DNA of 64,000 bases from positions 1 through 64,000 of the forward strand of contig JAVCCM010000083.1 in assembly GCA_030765455.1 (NCBI GenBank). The letters run 5' to 3'. The position numbers were made by a program, and so were the translations under genes. The notes beneath the pieces were generated by a model. That model ran no database searches. It worked only from the letters and a program-made list of their open reading frames with translations, and was not told where the DNA came from. Each line of letters begins with the position of its first letter. Positions within the stretch are counted from its first letter, which is position 1. This DNA is from Candidatus Electryonea clarkiae. GTDB lineage: Bacteria > Electryoneota > Electryoneia > Electryoneales > Electryoneaceae. Of the stretch, positions 47,992 through 56,908 are shown in pieces.

Positions 47992-48717
47992 GAATCCCTC
48001 TATTATTTCAAGTATTCTGTACTCAAGCCTGATCTTCCCAACAATGATTTGAGGAACTTCAAAGCTAAGTTTTATGGATTGAATTTTCAATAATGGATAA
48101 ATCACAGGGAGGAATCTGGCTCTGATGTTCCGGTAATAATATGTTAGCGTTATCGCTTGTAACAAGAATCTACATTATCGCCATTAAGGCACTATATTAA
48201 GTATTGTGATATTTATCATTTAGCATTATATATATAAAGTTATTCATCAAGCCATTTCTGTCGATAGATATACCATAGAGAATCATATCATCAACCAAAA
48301 GTAAGGATGATTGATGCCTCCATTTTATCCAACTAATCACAAAATCTCACTACTTTCGAATTATGAAAACAGGTCTCTCTTTTTAATCTCAATAACAATT
48401 GTATTATCAATCATATACGAAATATCGTCCAATGATTTCAATCTTGTTATATGATATAATATATAATGTTATGTCCTTTTACTCATTGGAGCCGAGTAAC
48501 GTTAGGTGCGCCTAAATTGATATTGAATAATCCTTCATATATATTTGCAGAATTGTAGCTGCGAAGAAATCTTTCTTAAACTCGTACTATATGAGTTGTA
48601 TATAAGTTCATATAGATATCTCTAATTTCATTCAGAGAGCAGCATCATATTCGCACAAAAACATCCAACATTTTATAAACAACAGGCATCGTTTCATTAG
48701 ATTTTGAGGAATTTATT
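47992..48717. promoter_or_regulatory. Divergent promoter region between nfnAB and pnt
   Basis: 726 AT-rich bases between diverging operons for NADPH metabolism. Promoters in both directions must lie here. A TATAAT-like run (about 48450-48465) and an imperfect palindrome (ACTCGTACTATATGAGT, about 48580-48596) are visible, but no operator can be assigned. GAGGAA lies seven bases before the pntA1 ATG. Confidence 0.4.
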
Positions 48718-49893
48718 ATGATCATTGCAGTTCCAAAGGAAACTCATCCAGGAGAACGACGTGTTGCCATGGTTCCTGACGCATTGGGCGCCCTTATTAA
48801 AAAGGGGCATGAAGTCCTGATCGAATCAGGCGCTGGAGATGCTGCCGGAATTATTGATGAGCATTATACCGCCAAGGGCGCAAAAATTATCACTTCCCGC
48901 AGGGAGTTATTCGAAAAGGCGGAAGTGATTTTTCAAATTCAAAGTTTTGGCGCCAGTCCGGAAGCTGGTGAACCCGACCTGCAACTGATCCGAAAAGATC
49001 AGGTCATCATAGGTGCGGCAAATCCACTTGGCAACGCTGAATCCGCCAAAAAGACCGCTGCAACCGGTGCAATTGCCTTTGCTCTTGAACTGGTTCCACG
49101 GATCACCAGGGCACAGAGCATGGATATCCTTTCTTCCATGGCAACTGTAGCTGGTTATAAGGCAGTACTTTGGGCAGCGGAACGGCTTCCCAAATTCTTC
49201 CCGATGTTTATGACCGCTGCCGGAACTATTAAACCTGCAAAAGTATTCGTTATCGGTGCTGGAGTTGCCGGTCTGCAAGCTATTGCAAGCGCAAAACGTC
49301 TTGGCGCGGTAGTTCAGGCTTATGATGTCCGTCCTGTAGTAAAAGAACAGGTAGAGAGTCTCGGCGCAAAATTCGTAGAAATGGAACTCGAAACCGAGGA
49401 TGCCCAGGATTCCGGCGGTTATGCTAAGGAACTGGGTGAGGATTTTTACAAGAAACAGCGTGAGATGATGACAAAGGTTGTGGCTGAAAATGATGTAGTC
49501 ATTACCACTGCCGCCATTCCCGGGAAAAAATCTCCGGTTCTCGTAACTAAAGAGATGGTTCAGGGTATGCATCCCGGTTCTGTCATAGTTGATCTTGCAG
49601 CCGAAGGCGGTGGGAACTGCGAACTGACAAAAGCCGGTGAAGAAATAATTGAACACGGAGTTACAATTCTTGGTCCGCTGAATGTACCCTCGACTGTTCC
49701 CTTCCACGCCAGCCAGATGTTTACCAAGAACCTTACCAGTTTCCTGATGAATATGGTTGATAAGGAAGGTAAACTGAATATTGATATGGAAGATGAAATC
49801 GTTCTTGGAAGTATGATCACCCGTGACGGTAAAGTCGTTCACCCCCGAATCCTTGAGATGATGGGTGAAACTAATGATGGAAAGGAGACGTAA
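48718..49893 (+). CDS. pntA: NAD(P) transhydrogenase subunit alpha part 1 (NAD-binding)
   Basis: 391 residues. N-terminal start IIAVPKETHPGERRVAMVPD and the Rossmann motif VFVIGAGVAGLQAIASAKRLG with AYDVR are hallmarks of the NAD(H)-binding domain I, shared with alanine dehydrogenase. The RQD-loop-like region (RITRAQSMDILSSMA) is also present. This is the split form in which domain I is its own polypeptide. It exchanges hydride between NAD(H) and the NADP(H) domain of PntB, driven by proton flow. The stop overlaps the next start by one base (TAATG). Confidence 0.95.
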   Translation: MIIAVPKETHPGERRVAMVPDALGALIKKGHEVLIESGAGDAAGIIDEHYTAKGAKIITSRRELFEKAEVIFQIQSFGASPEAGEPDLQLIRKDQVIIGAANPLGNAESAKKTAATGAIAFALELVPRITRAQSMDILSSMATVAGYKAVLWAAERLPKFFPMFMTAAGTIKPAKVFVIGAGVAGLQAIASAKRLGAVVQAYDVRPVVKEQVESLGAKFVEMELETEDAQDSGGYAKELGEDFYKKQREMMTKVVAENDVVITTAAIPGKKSPVLVTKEMVQGMHPGSVIVDLAAEGGGNCELTKAGEEIIEHGVTILGPLNVPSTVPFHASQMFTKNLTSFLMNMVDKEGKLNIDMEDEIVLGSMITRDGKVVHPRILEMMGETNDGKET

Positions 49894-50174
49894 TGGACAG
49901 CCTGGTTATGTTATTGACTGTATTTGTTCTCGCAATATTTGTCGGGTTCGAGGTTATTACTAAGGTCCCCCCTACTTTACATACTCCGTTGATGTCCGGA
50001 TCGAATGCCATTAGTGGTATTACGGTTATCGGTGCTCTTTTGCTTGCCGGTCAGATGGAGAACCCGCAGCTTGCCCGGATGATGGCTCTTGTAGCGGTTA
50101 TTTTTGCAACAATCAATGTAGTCGGAGGCTTCCTTGTCACTGACCGCATGCTGAAAATGTTCAAGAAAAAGTAG
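49893..50174 (+). CDS. NAD(P) transhydrogenase subunit alpha part 2 (membrane)
   Basis: 93 residues, three membrane segments. VFVLAIFVGFEVITKVPPTLHTPLMSG (KVPPTLHTPLMS in the family core) and NVVGGFLVTDRML are diagnostic of the short membrane piece of split PntA. It is translationally coupled to domain I and ends ten bases before pntB. Confidence 0.95.
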   Translation: MDSLVMLLTVFVLAIFVGFEVITKVPPTLHTPLMSGSNAISGITVIGALLLAGQMENPQLARMMALVAVIFATINVVGGFLVTDRMLKMFKKK

Positions 50175-50184
50175 GTGACAGAAA

Positions 50185-51753
50185 ATGCTGAGTCAAAACA
50201 TAGTAAATATTGCATACGTAATCGCCGCTATTTTCTTCATTATGAACTTGAAATGGCTTTCTCATCCACGTACTGCCGTGAAGGGAAACCGTATAGGTGC
50301 GCTTGGTATGTTGATCGCTATAGCAGTTACACTCCTGAGCGGTCAGTTAGATTATAAATTAATAATTATCGGTGTAGCGATTGGTTCCCTGATTGGCGCT
50401 GTAGCGGCACTTCGTGTCTCTATGACCTCAATGCCCGAGATGGTTGGTCTGTTCAACGGGTTCGGCGGCGGCGCATCAATTATGGTAGCCGGGGCAGCGT
50501 TGGTTGCCGCAATGTCTGCATTAACTACCTCCTACGAAGCGACAATGCAGATGAAAGTCGCCACGGTTTTATCCGGAATTATCGGTTCGGTTACATTCTT
50601 TGGCAGTTATGTCGCTTTCGGAAAGCTTGCAGAATTCATAGCTGTTAAGTGGAAATTATACCTGTGGCAGAATATCGTTAAATTCGGATTCTCGTTTGCA
50701 GTGATAGCTGGAGGTTCATGGTACGCTTATGCTGAATATGCTGCATCCAATGATAACCTTTTCCTCGCAATTGCGCTTGTTATTTCTGCCCTGTTGATTG
50801 GTTTGTTGCTGTTGAACAAGAAAGCCACTTTTCCGGGAATGAACCTGCTGAAATGGGCTTCTGCCATTATAGCGATTACTCTTGGAGTATTTGTTGTCCT
50901 TCATCCTGAAAACGGTCTCCTATTCTGGGTACTGGTAGGTTGGGGCGGGGTACTTGGCGTCATCCTGACTTTATCTATCGGCGGTGCTGATATGCCGGTA
51001 GTTATAGCGCTCTTGAATTCCTATTCCGGTTTAGCGGCATGTGCCACCGGTTTTGTTATCAATAACAACGTTTTAATTATTGCCGGTTCACTGGTTGGAG
51101 CTTCAGGAATCATCCTGACCAAGATCATGTGCAAGGCGATGAACAGGTCGCTGGCAAATGTCCTTTTCGGAACAATGGGACCAACGGCTGATACTCCCGA
51201 TGCTGATGAAGTCTATAAGACTGTAAAATCCACTTCCGGTGATGAAATCGCCATGCTCCTTGAAACAGCGCAGAAAGTTGTCTTCGTTCCCGGTTATGGA
51301 ATGGCAGTTTCCCAGGCGCAGCATGTGGTACGGGATCTCGGGAATATGCTTGAGGAAAAATTCGGGACTGAAGTGGAATATTCGGTTCATCCTGTTGCCG
51401 GACGTATGCCCGGGCATATGAACGTTTTATTAGCGGAAGCAAATGTCGATTATGACAAGCTGAAAGAGATGGACGAAACTAATATGACGATCTCCCAGGT
51501 GGACGTATGTATCGTTGTTGGCGCAAACGACGTGGTGAACCCTGTCGCCCGCACCGATCCAAAAAGCCCGATTGCCGGGATGCCGATTATCGATGTAGAT
51601 AAAGCAAAAACATGTATCGTCATCAAACGCAGCCTTGCCCCCGGATTTGCAGGAATTCCGAATCCTCTGTTTGCAATGGATAATACCCTGATGTTTTTCA
51701 ATGACGGGAAAAAGGCATTCATGGAAATTATTGAGGCTGTGAAAGAAGTATAA
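50185..51753 (+). CDS. pntB: NAD(P) transhydrogenase subunit beta
   Basis: 522 residues. About eight membrane segments (LFNGFGGGASIMVAGAALV, GGADMPVVIALLNSYSGLAA) carry the proton channel; the C-terminal NADP domain has the binding loop VPGYGMAVSQAQHVV, HPVAGRMPGHMNVLLAEA and IVVGANDVVNPVAR. It is somewhat longer than many PntB proteins because of extra residues in the membrane part. It completes the proton-translocating transhydrogenase that makes NADPH from NADH at the expense of the proton gradient, or the reverse. Confidence 0.95.
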   Translation: MLSQNIVNIAYVIAAIFFIMNLKWLSHPRTAVKGNRIGALGMLIAIAVTLLSGQLDYKLIIIGVAIGSLIGAVAALRVSMTSMPEMVGLFNGFGGGASIMVAGAALVAAMSALTTSYEATMQMKVATVLSGIIGSVTFFGSYVAFGKLAEFIAVKWKLYLWQNIVKFGFSFAVIAGGSWYAYAEYAASNDNLFLAIALVISALLIGLLLLNKKATFPGMNLLKWASAIIAITLGVFVVLHPENGLLFWVLVGWGGVLGVILTLSIGGADMPVVIALLNSYSGLAACATGFVINNNVLIIAGSLVGASGIILTKIMCKAMNRSLANVLFGTMGPTADTPDADEVYKTVKSTSGDEIAMLLETAQKVVFVPGYGMAVSQAQHVVRDLGNMLEEKFGTEVEYSVHPVAGRMPGHMNVLLAEANVDYDKLKEMDETNMTISQVDVCIVVGANDVVNPVARTDPKSPIAGMPIIDVDKAKTCIVIKRSLAPGFAGIPNPLFAMDNTLMFFNDGKKAFMEIIEAVKEV

Positions 51754-51777
51754 TATTTAGTTTCAGTTTTTGGATAT

Positions 51778-51809
51778 AGTCCGGGCATCAATTTGTCCGG
51801 ACTTTTTTT
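51778..51809 (+). terminator. Rho-independent terminator of the pnt operon
   Basis: AGTCCGG, a twelve-base loop, CCGGACT, then a run of seven T, starting 25 bases after the pntB stop. Confidence 0.85.
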
Positions 51810-52554
51810 ATGAATAATTCCAAATATCACTGTAAAACAGGTAGGTGAGGTGGTGGCCCGACACTTCAGTGTCGGGTTTCTTAAACAGGTTACGAACTAC
51901 AATTAACTGCTTAATAAAACTATGTTTATTATGCAGCATAGATATATTGATATAGATCATGCGCGGAAGAGACCCGACTCTGAAGAGTCGGGCCACCCCT
52001 CGAACCGGGCAATTTGCTAAAAATAAAACAACAAACCGCAGAGAACACAAAGTATGCACTAAGATCACAAAGACAAGCTCAGTGCTCTTTGCGAATTCTT
52101 TGGGTACTTTGTGGTTTTTCTTTTAGTGCTGCTGAACCAGAGATCGTTCAAGTACATGTAATATATTAACGAGGCAAAACTTTCAAGAAATAGTATATAT
52201 TCCAATTCCAAGGATTTATGAACAGCTTTTATGGATTTATTTTGTTTTTATGATCAACAGGTCTTGACATCTTATAATCAAATACTTAGTATATATGAAA
52301 TAACTTTTCTTAGTTAACTAACCGCATCCCCCCATGTAATTAGTAACAGGCAGGTAGGCTCTGGTCTCCGAACCGGGCAATTTGCTATCGGCTGTGTACC
52401 GGCATAATTCAGGGACAACCCCGAACTGAACCCCTGACGATTACGAGGCTAACTTTACCATCTTCATCACCTAAAAGTGCTTTCACCATTAACTTTACAT
52501 GTATTTTCTCTGCACCAGTAGAGATAACTTAGCTAAATAATTAGTGGAAAACAG
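51810..52554. repeat. Palindrome-rich intergenic region
   Basis: No convincing gene. Palindromes at 51857-51876 (CCCGACAC-TTCA-GTGTCGGG) and 51973-51992 (CCCGACTC-TGAA-GAGTCGGG). A CGAACCGGGCAATTTGCT block occurs at 52001-52018, again within 52364-52386, and a third time near 56634-56650. Rows of CTTTG-type words occur near 52030-52115. A minus-strand frame at about 52407-52530 reads protein-like for 40 codons (KALLGDEDGKVSLVIV) and may be a gene remnant. Confidence 0.6.
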
Positions 52555-54852
52555 ATGATTATTTCAAGAACAGTAAAAATCCTTCTTCTTGTTGGTACTA
52601 TTGCTCTCCTGAATCCTATATCAAATGCGCAAGAATGGATTCATAACGGACCATTTGGTGTATTTGTCTACACTCTAGCTATTGATCCAATAGATACTAA
52701 TATCGTTTACTGCGGTACAAGGGGTAGAGGTATTTGGAAAAGCGTGGATTCCGGAGAAACCTGGTTCGAAATAAACAATGGTATTCCTATGCGGGAAGAT
52801 ACAACGTTTTCTGAAGAATGGCAGTGGGGGGATTACGAAACAATATTTAACACAATAATAAGTCCATATGTTAACGGAAAAGTATGGATTAGTATTCGAA
52901 ACGAAGGTTCATACACATCTGATAACGCTGGCGCGAATTGGTATAAGATTAATGGAGGTTTACCAGATAATAATTACATTTACGATATGGTGTTTGATCC
53001 AACAGATTCATTAATAATATTTGCCGGGTTGCAAGATGGGTTATACAAGAGTTCCGACGGAGGAGAAAGCTGGGACATCGTAAACAGTATGGAACATAGT
53101 ATTTATACCAGTCATATTGTGATCAAGTACTCACCAAATAATTCTGATCACATATATGCTCAAATGGTTGATTCAAGAATTGGCCCCAATTTCCCACCTA
53201 TAGATTACCCTGCATTTTTATATAAAAGCACAGATTCAGGAGAGAATTGGGAAGAAATATCAGAGGTTAAATTATCGCATCTTGAATTTAATATCGACAA
53301 TCCCGATTCCATGTGGGGACGCTCTTTCATCTCAACAAGACCATCACATTCGTATTTAATGTTCAGTTCAGATGGTGGGAGAAATTGGGAGAGACATCAG
53401 GATATAGACGGTTGGATAAAGAACATTTATCAAGACTCTGAAGGTAATATTTATGTTCAGGAAGATGCTGATATTTGGAAGAGTGATAATAACGGTCATA
53501 CGTGGTCCATAATCACGACTGATATTCAACATGATCAAGAATACAGAGGGCGTGTACATATTGCAGCAAATCCGGACAGACCAAATTCAATCTATTTTGG
53601 TAACGATCAGGGTTTATATCATTCCGACGATGGCGGAATAAACAGCTCATTAAGTTGTTCAGGAATTGATGATGTTACAATATACAAAATTGAGCCACAT
53701 CCCTCCGATCCACGTGTGGCATATGCATTGGGTGAAACAGGGATTTGGAAAACAGAAAATCGAGGTGAAAATTGGGATAAACTAAGAGAAGGTTATTTCC
53801 GATCATGTGCCATAGATCAAGCGCACCCGGACACTTTATACGCCGGAGGGCAAAAATTATTACGAAGTTTTGACGGAGGAGTCAGTTGGGATGATATTGG
53901 ATTCGGGTTTTTGGGGACAATTACCGCATTTGCTATACATCCAACTAATTCAAACATACTGTATTGTAGCTTAAAGGAGTTTGGTGCTTTCTTTTTGCGC
54001 AGCACTGATTATGGTGAAACATGGGAATACATGGATTTTATTGAACCACAATATACCTCTGGAATCATGTGGGAAATGGTAGTCGGAATAAACCATGAAG
54101 ATGAAATTTATGTTGGTTTGAAGGGACTTTTCAGGAGTCGGGATGCCGGTTTAACTTGGCGATTGATTTCTGATATAGGACATGTAAGCACTTTTATTAT
54201 CGATCCCGATGGGCAAGATATATACGCATATTGTGCTGTTGGTTATGAACAGACCAGAAATTTATATAAATCCGAAAATGGCGGAAATACATTCAGGGAA
54301 TTTCGCGGAGATATGAATGTGAGGATTTTGCCTTCATTATCTTTTCATCCCGATGACTCTGAATATCTTGTAGTCGCGTCAGAAAATGGTTTGCATACGA
54401 CAAATAATAATGGTCTTACATGGTCCGAATGGTGGGGACCACATAGTGAAAGATGTAATGAAGTAAATTTTTCATCAGATGGAGAAACAATTTACCTTGG
54501 AACGAAAAGCTTTGGGATATGGAGTCGATCAAATGTTACAAAGGTTCATAATCATTCTTCATCAATAGATGTTTCAAATTACAATAAATATACAGTTTAC
54601 CCCAATCCCTTTAACTCTACCATAAATATTCGATTATTCAACACAAAGAACACCTCGGTTAATATATCTATTTTCAATGTATTAGGAATGAAAGTTAAAA
54701 TATTGGATAAGAGTATTTCCTCTGATGGTGTTTCCCTGTATCATTGGGATGGATTAGATGAATATCATAATTCTGTAGCAAATGGGATATATTTTATTGA
54801 CATATTTACAAGGAACGAACATAGAATATCAAAGATTATTTATTGTAAGTAA
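52555..54852 (+). CDS. T9SS-exported Asp-box (BNR/sortilin-like) beta-propeller protein
   Basis: 765 residues, signal peptide ending ISNAQ. At least twelve Asp-boxes are visible (S-x-D-x-G-x-T-W pattern): SVDSGETW, SDNAGANW, SSDGGESW, STDSGENW, SSDGGRNW, SDNNGHTW, TENRGENW, SFDGGVSW, STDYGETW, SRDAGLTW, SENGGNTF, TNNNGLTW. These predict one or two beta-propellers of the VPS10/exo-xyloglucanase/photosystem-stability type. A T9SS domain closes the protein (YPNPFNSTINI to SKIIYCK). Ligand and activity are unknown; many such proteins bind or cut glycans, but no catalytic acid can be assigned. Confidence 0.88.
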   Translation: MIISRTVKILLLVGTIALLNPISNAQEWIHNGPFGVFVYTLAIDPIDTNIVYCGTRGRGIWKSVDSGETWFEINNGIPMREDTTFSEEWQWGDYETIFNTIISPYVNGKVWISIRNEGSYTSDNAGANWYKINGGLPDNNYIYDMVFDPTDSLIIFAGLQDGLYKSSDGGESWDIVNSMEHSIYTSHIVIKYSPNNSDHIYAQMVDSRIGPNFPPIDYPAFLYKSTDSGENWEEISEVKLSHLEFNIDNPDSMWGRSFISTRPSHSYLMFSSDGGRNWERHQDIDGWIKNIYQDSEGNIYVQEDADIWKSDNNGHTWSIITTDIQHDQEYRGRVHIAANPDRPNSIYFGNDQGLYHSDDGGINSSLSCSGIDDVTIYKIEPHPSDPRVAYALGETGIWKTENRGENWDKLREGYFRSCAIDQAHPDTLYAGGQKLLRSFDGGVSWDDIGFGFLGTITAFAIHPTNSNILYCSLKEFGAFFLRSTDYGETWEYMDFIEPQYTSGIMWEMVVGINHEDEIYVGLKGLFRSRDAGLTWRLISDIGHVSTFIIDPDGQDIYAYCAVGYEQTRNLYKSENGGNTFREFRGDMNVRILPSLSFHPDDSEYLVVASENGLHTTNNNGLTWSEWWGPHSERCNEVNFSSDGETIYLGTKSFGIWSRSNVTKVHNHSSSIDVSNYNKYTVYPNPFNSTINIRLFNTKNTSVNISIFNVLGMKVKILDKSISSDGVSLYHWDGLDEYHNSVANGIYFIDIFTRNEHRISKIIYCK

Positions 54853-54919
54853 TATTGTATAAGAATAGCTGCAGTTATCGTATTTTTAGTTAACATGTTC
54901 ATGTATTTAGTAACGTAGG

Positions 54920-54937
54920 CCGGATTCTTGAATCCGG
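54920..54937. repeat. Palindrome in the gap before the beta-helix gene
   Basis: CCGGATTC, TT, GAATCCGG in the 54853-55079 gap. A related GGTTTAAGAATCCAGGCTACG stretch occurs about 100 bases on (near 55037). Confidence 0.7.
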
Positions 54938-55079
54938 TATCTGGTAAATCTAATAACATATATTCACTAATCTCAAGAACATAACACGATAATTATTGTT
55001 TTTCTGGATTAACTTTATCACGCTTCGCAACGCTACGGTTTAAGAATCCAGGCTACGAAATTTATTCGAGAGATGTAAA

Positions 55080-56585
55080 ATGCTTGCTTATTTTCCACTA
55101 CCTGAAAGTAATCGGCTAATCTTAATATTATTGATGGCAATAGTTATCATTACGCCAATATATGCCCAACACGAACTGTCCGGCTCGTTAAGTGGTGTAA
55201 TCGAAACGGGTGATTACTATGTACTGGATAGTATTAGAGTGAATTCACGAGACAGCCTTAACATAGAGCAAGGGACTACTATTTATTTTTGCGAGAATGC
55301 TGTATTTATTATTTCTGGCTGGTGCAGGGCAGTGGGAGAGCAGGGGGATTCTATTAATTTCCTGGCTGAAGACAACCTTTACGGCTGGTCCGGAATAACT
55401 GTAGAGATGAGGGGTCAAATAGATTTTAGATATTGCACATTCAGACATGCAAATAGCATTGCCATCACGCTTTATACCTCGTCTGGTTTTAACTTCAGGG
55501 ATTGTCGCTTCAGCTATAATTCTACGACAAACAACAACACAGGATCAGCGTTGACAATTTTTGGAGGTCGGTCTCGTTACCCGATAAAAAACTGTGTTTT
55601 TTCTAATAACGATAATTTTGTTATTTCCAGTGGATTATTTGTTACCATTGACAGCTGTAATTTTGTAAATAATCGTGGAATTTTAACGCAGCGATTATCT
55701 TATTACAATGTCGAAATATCCAATTCTCTTATTATTAATAATTTATCACTTACAAATGAAGAATTGATCAATGGGTATCACGGTTTACTAAATATTCATA
55801 ATACTTTATTCATAAACAATGATTTGAATGGATCTTCGATATTAGGCTTTAGAAGATCTATAGTTGGAAGTTCATTTAATAATAATACTATAATTAATAA
55901 TTATTCCGGTAATTATTGCTTAAACCTCCAGATTGATGCAAATTTTGCTGTTGAGAATAATATATTCTATAATAATGATGTGAATTTTGATATTAATATC
56001 GAAGATAGTTTGTCTTTAATAGCTTATAATCTTTTTAATAAAGATGATGGCAGTTATTTTACAGGTAATTATATTGATAATGGTTTAGGAGTAGTAGATA
56101 CAATTAATGCTAATGGGGATTCATCTGATATATACCATAATTTATTTTTGAATCCTGAACTTGAAATAATTGATTCTTCGTTTGTTGAACTTCTGTCTCT
56201 TTCACCTTGTATAGATGCCGGTAATCCTCTGTCACCTTTTGATCCGGATTCGACAATTGCAGATATTGGTCATAAATTCTTTTCTCAAAACATGGTGAGA
56301 AGTGAAATCATCCATAAGCGAAAACCTAATAAAGATATGATTTCAATTTTTCCGAATCCGACAAATTCCACCATTAATATAGACCTTTCTAATATAGAGT
56401 TATCAAATAAAAGATCTAATATTTCTATTTACAACATTCTTGGTGAATTAGTTCAAAATATTAACGTGAATTCCTCGTTTATCTCAATTTCAGAAACATC
56501 AAGTTTTACTTCAGGAATATATTTTGTGAGACTTATGGAGAATCAAACTGTTATCTCTGAATCTAATCTTATTATTTTGAAATAG
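55080..56585 (+). CDS. T9SS-exported right-handed beta-helix protein
   Basis: 501 residues with a signal sequence (LLMAIVIITPIYAQ after a longer-than-usual polar start). The body is short strands with Asn ladders (FRDCRFSYNS, NCVFSNNDNF, NSLIINN, NNTIINN), typical of Pectate-lyase-like/PbH1 parallel beta-helices. A T9SS-like tail follows (IFPNPTNSTINI, SGIYFVRL, ending LIILK), slightly divergent from the others. The DNA of the second half is much richer in A and T than its neighbours. It is probably a surface glycan-binding or glycan-cutting protein; no catalytic residues are clear. Confidence 0.82.
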   Translation: MLAYFPLPESNRLILILLMAIVIITPIYAQHELSGSLSGVIETGDYYVLDSIRVNSRDSLNIEQGTTIYFCENAVFIISGWCRAVGEQGDSINFLAEDNLYGWSGITVEMRGQIDFRYCTFRHANSIAITLYTSSGFNFRDCRFSYNSTTNNNTGSALTIFGGRSRYPIKNCVFSNNDNFVISSGLFVTIDSCNFVNNRGILTQRLSYYNVEISNSLIINNLSLTNEELINGYHGLLNIHNTLFINNDLNGSSILGFRRSIVGSSFNNNTIINNYSGNYCLNLQIDANFAVENNIFYNNDVNFDINIEDSLSLIAYNLFNKDDGSYFTGNYIDNGLGVVDTINANGDSSDIYHNLFLNPELEIIDSSFVELLSLSPCIDAGNPLSPFDPDSTIADIGHKFFSQNMVRSEIIHKRKPNKDMISIFPNPTNSTINIDLSNIELSNKRSNISIYNILGELVQNINVNSSFISISETSSFTSGIYFVRLMENQTVISESNLIILK

Positions 56586-56908
56586 AGCTGGATTAAAGAT
56601 ATTCAATCCGCAACCATGTAGGCCCGGGTCTCCGAACCGGGCAATTTGTTAGCAACATTTGACAGTGCTCGCCCGGTTTGGAGACCCGGGCCTACCTCTC
56701 AAATTCGAATAATCGTTTCCCGGACATCAAGCTGTCCGGGGCACACTCGAAAGAGACCCGACTCTGAAGAGTCTATCCACCCTTCGACCATCAGGACGCC
56801 CATCCGGTTAGAATTTCTTAATAATCACCAGTTGAAAATTGTTAGAATTTTCGGTACGTTATTAATAGTCATTCAACGAGCTTATCTAAAATTGTCAGGA
56901 GCCACATC
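56586..56908. repeat. Intergenic region with an inverted pair and other palindromes
   Basis: 56618-56642 and 56671-56695 are inverted copies of one 25-base element with one mismatch; each is itself a palindrome (GCCCGG/CCGGGC arms around a nine-base loop). Two more palindromes follow: 56719-56740 (CCCGGACA/TGTCCGGG) and 56760-56773 (GACTC-TGAA-GAGTC). No gene is seen. Confidence 0.75.

Noticed and set aside
48907..49842. Long minus-strand open frame (311 codons) inside pntA
   Set aside because: It is antisense to a clearly recognised gene, has no ribosome binding site, and its Cys/Phe/His/Asn-rich composition is what the opposite strand of pntA would give.
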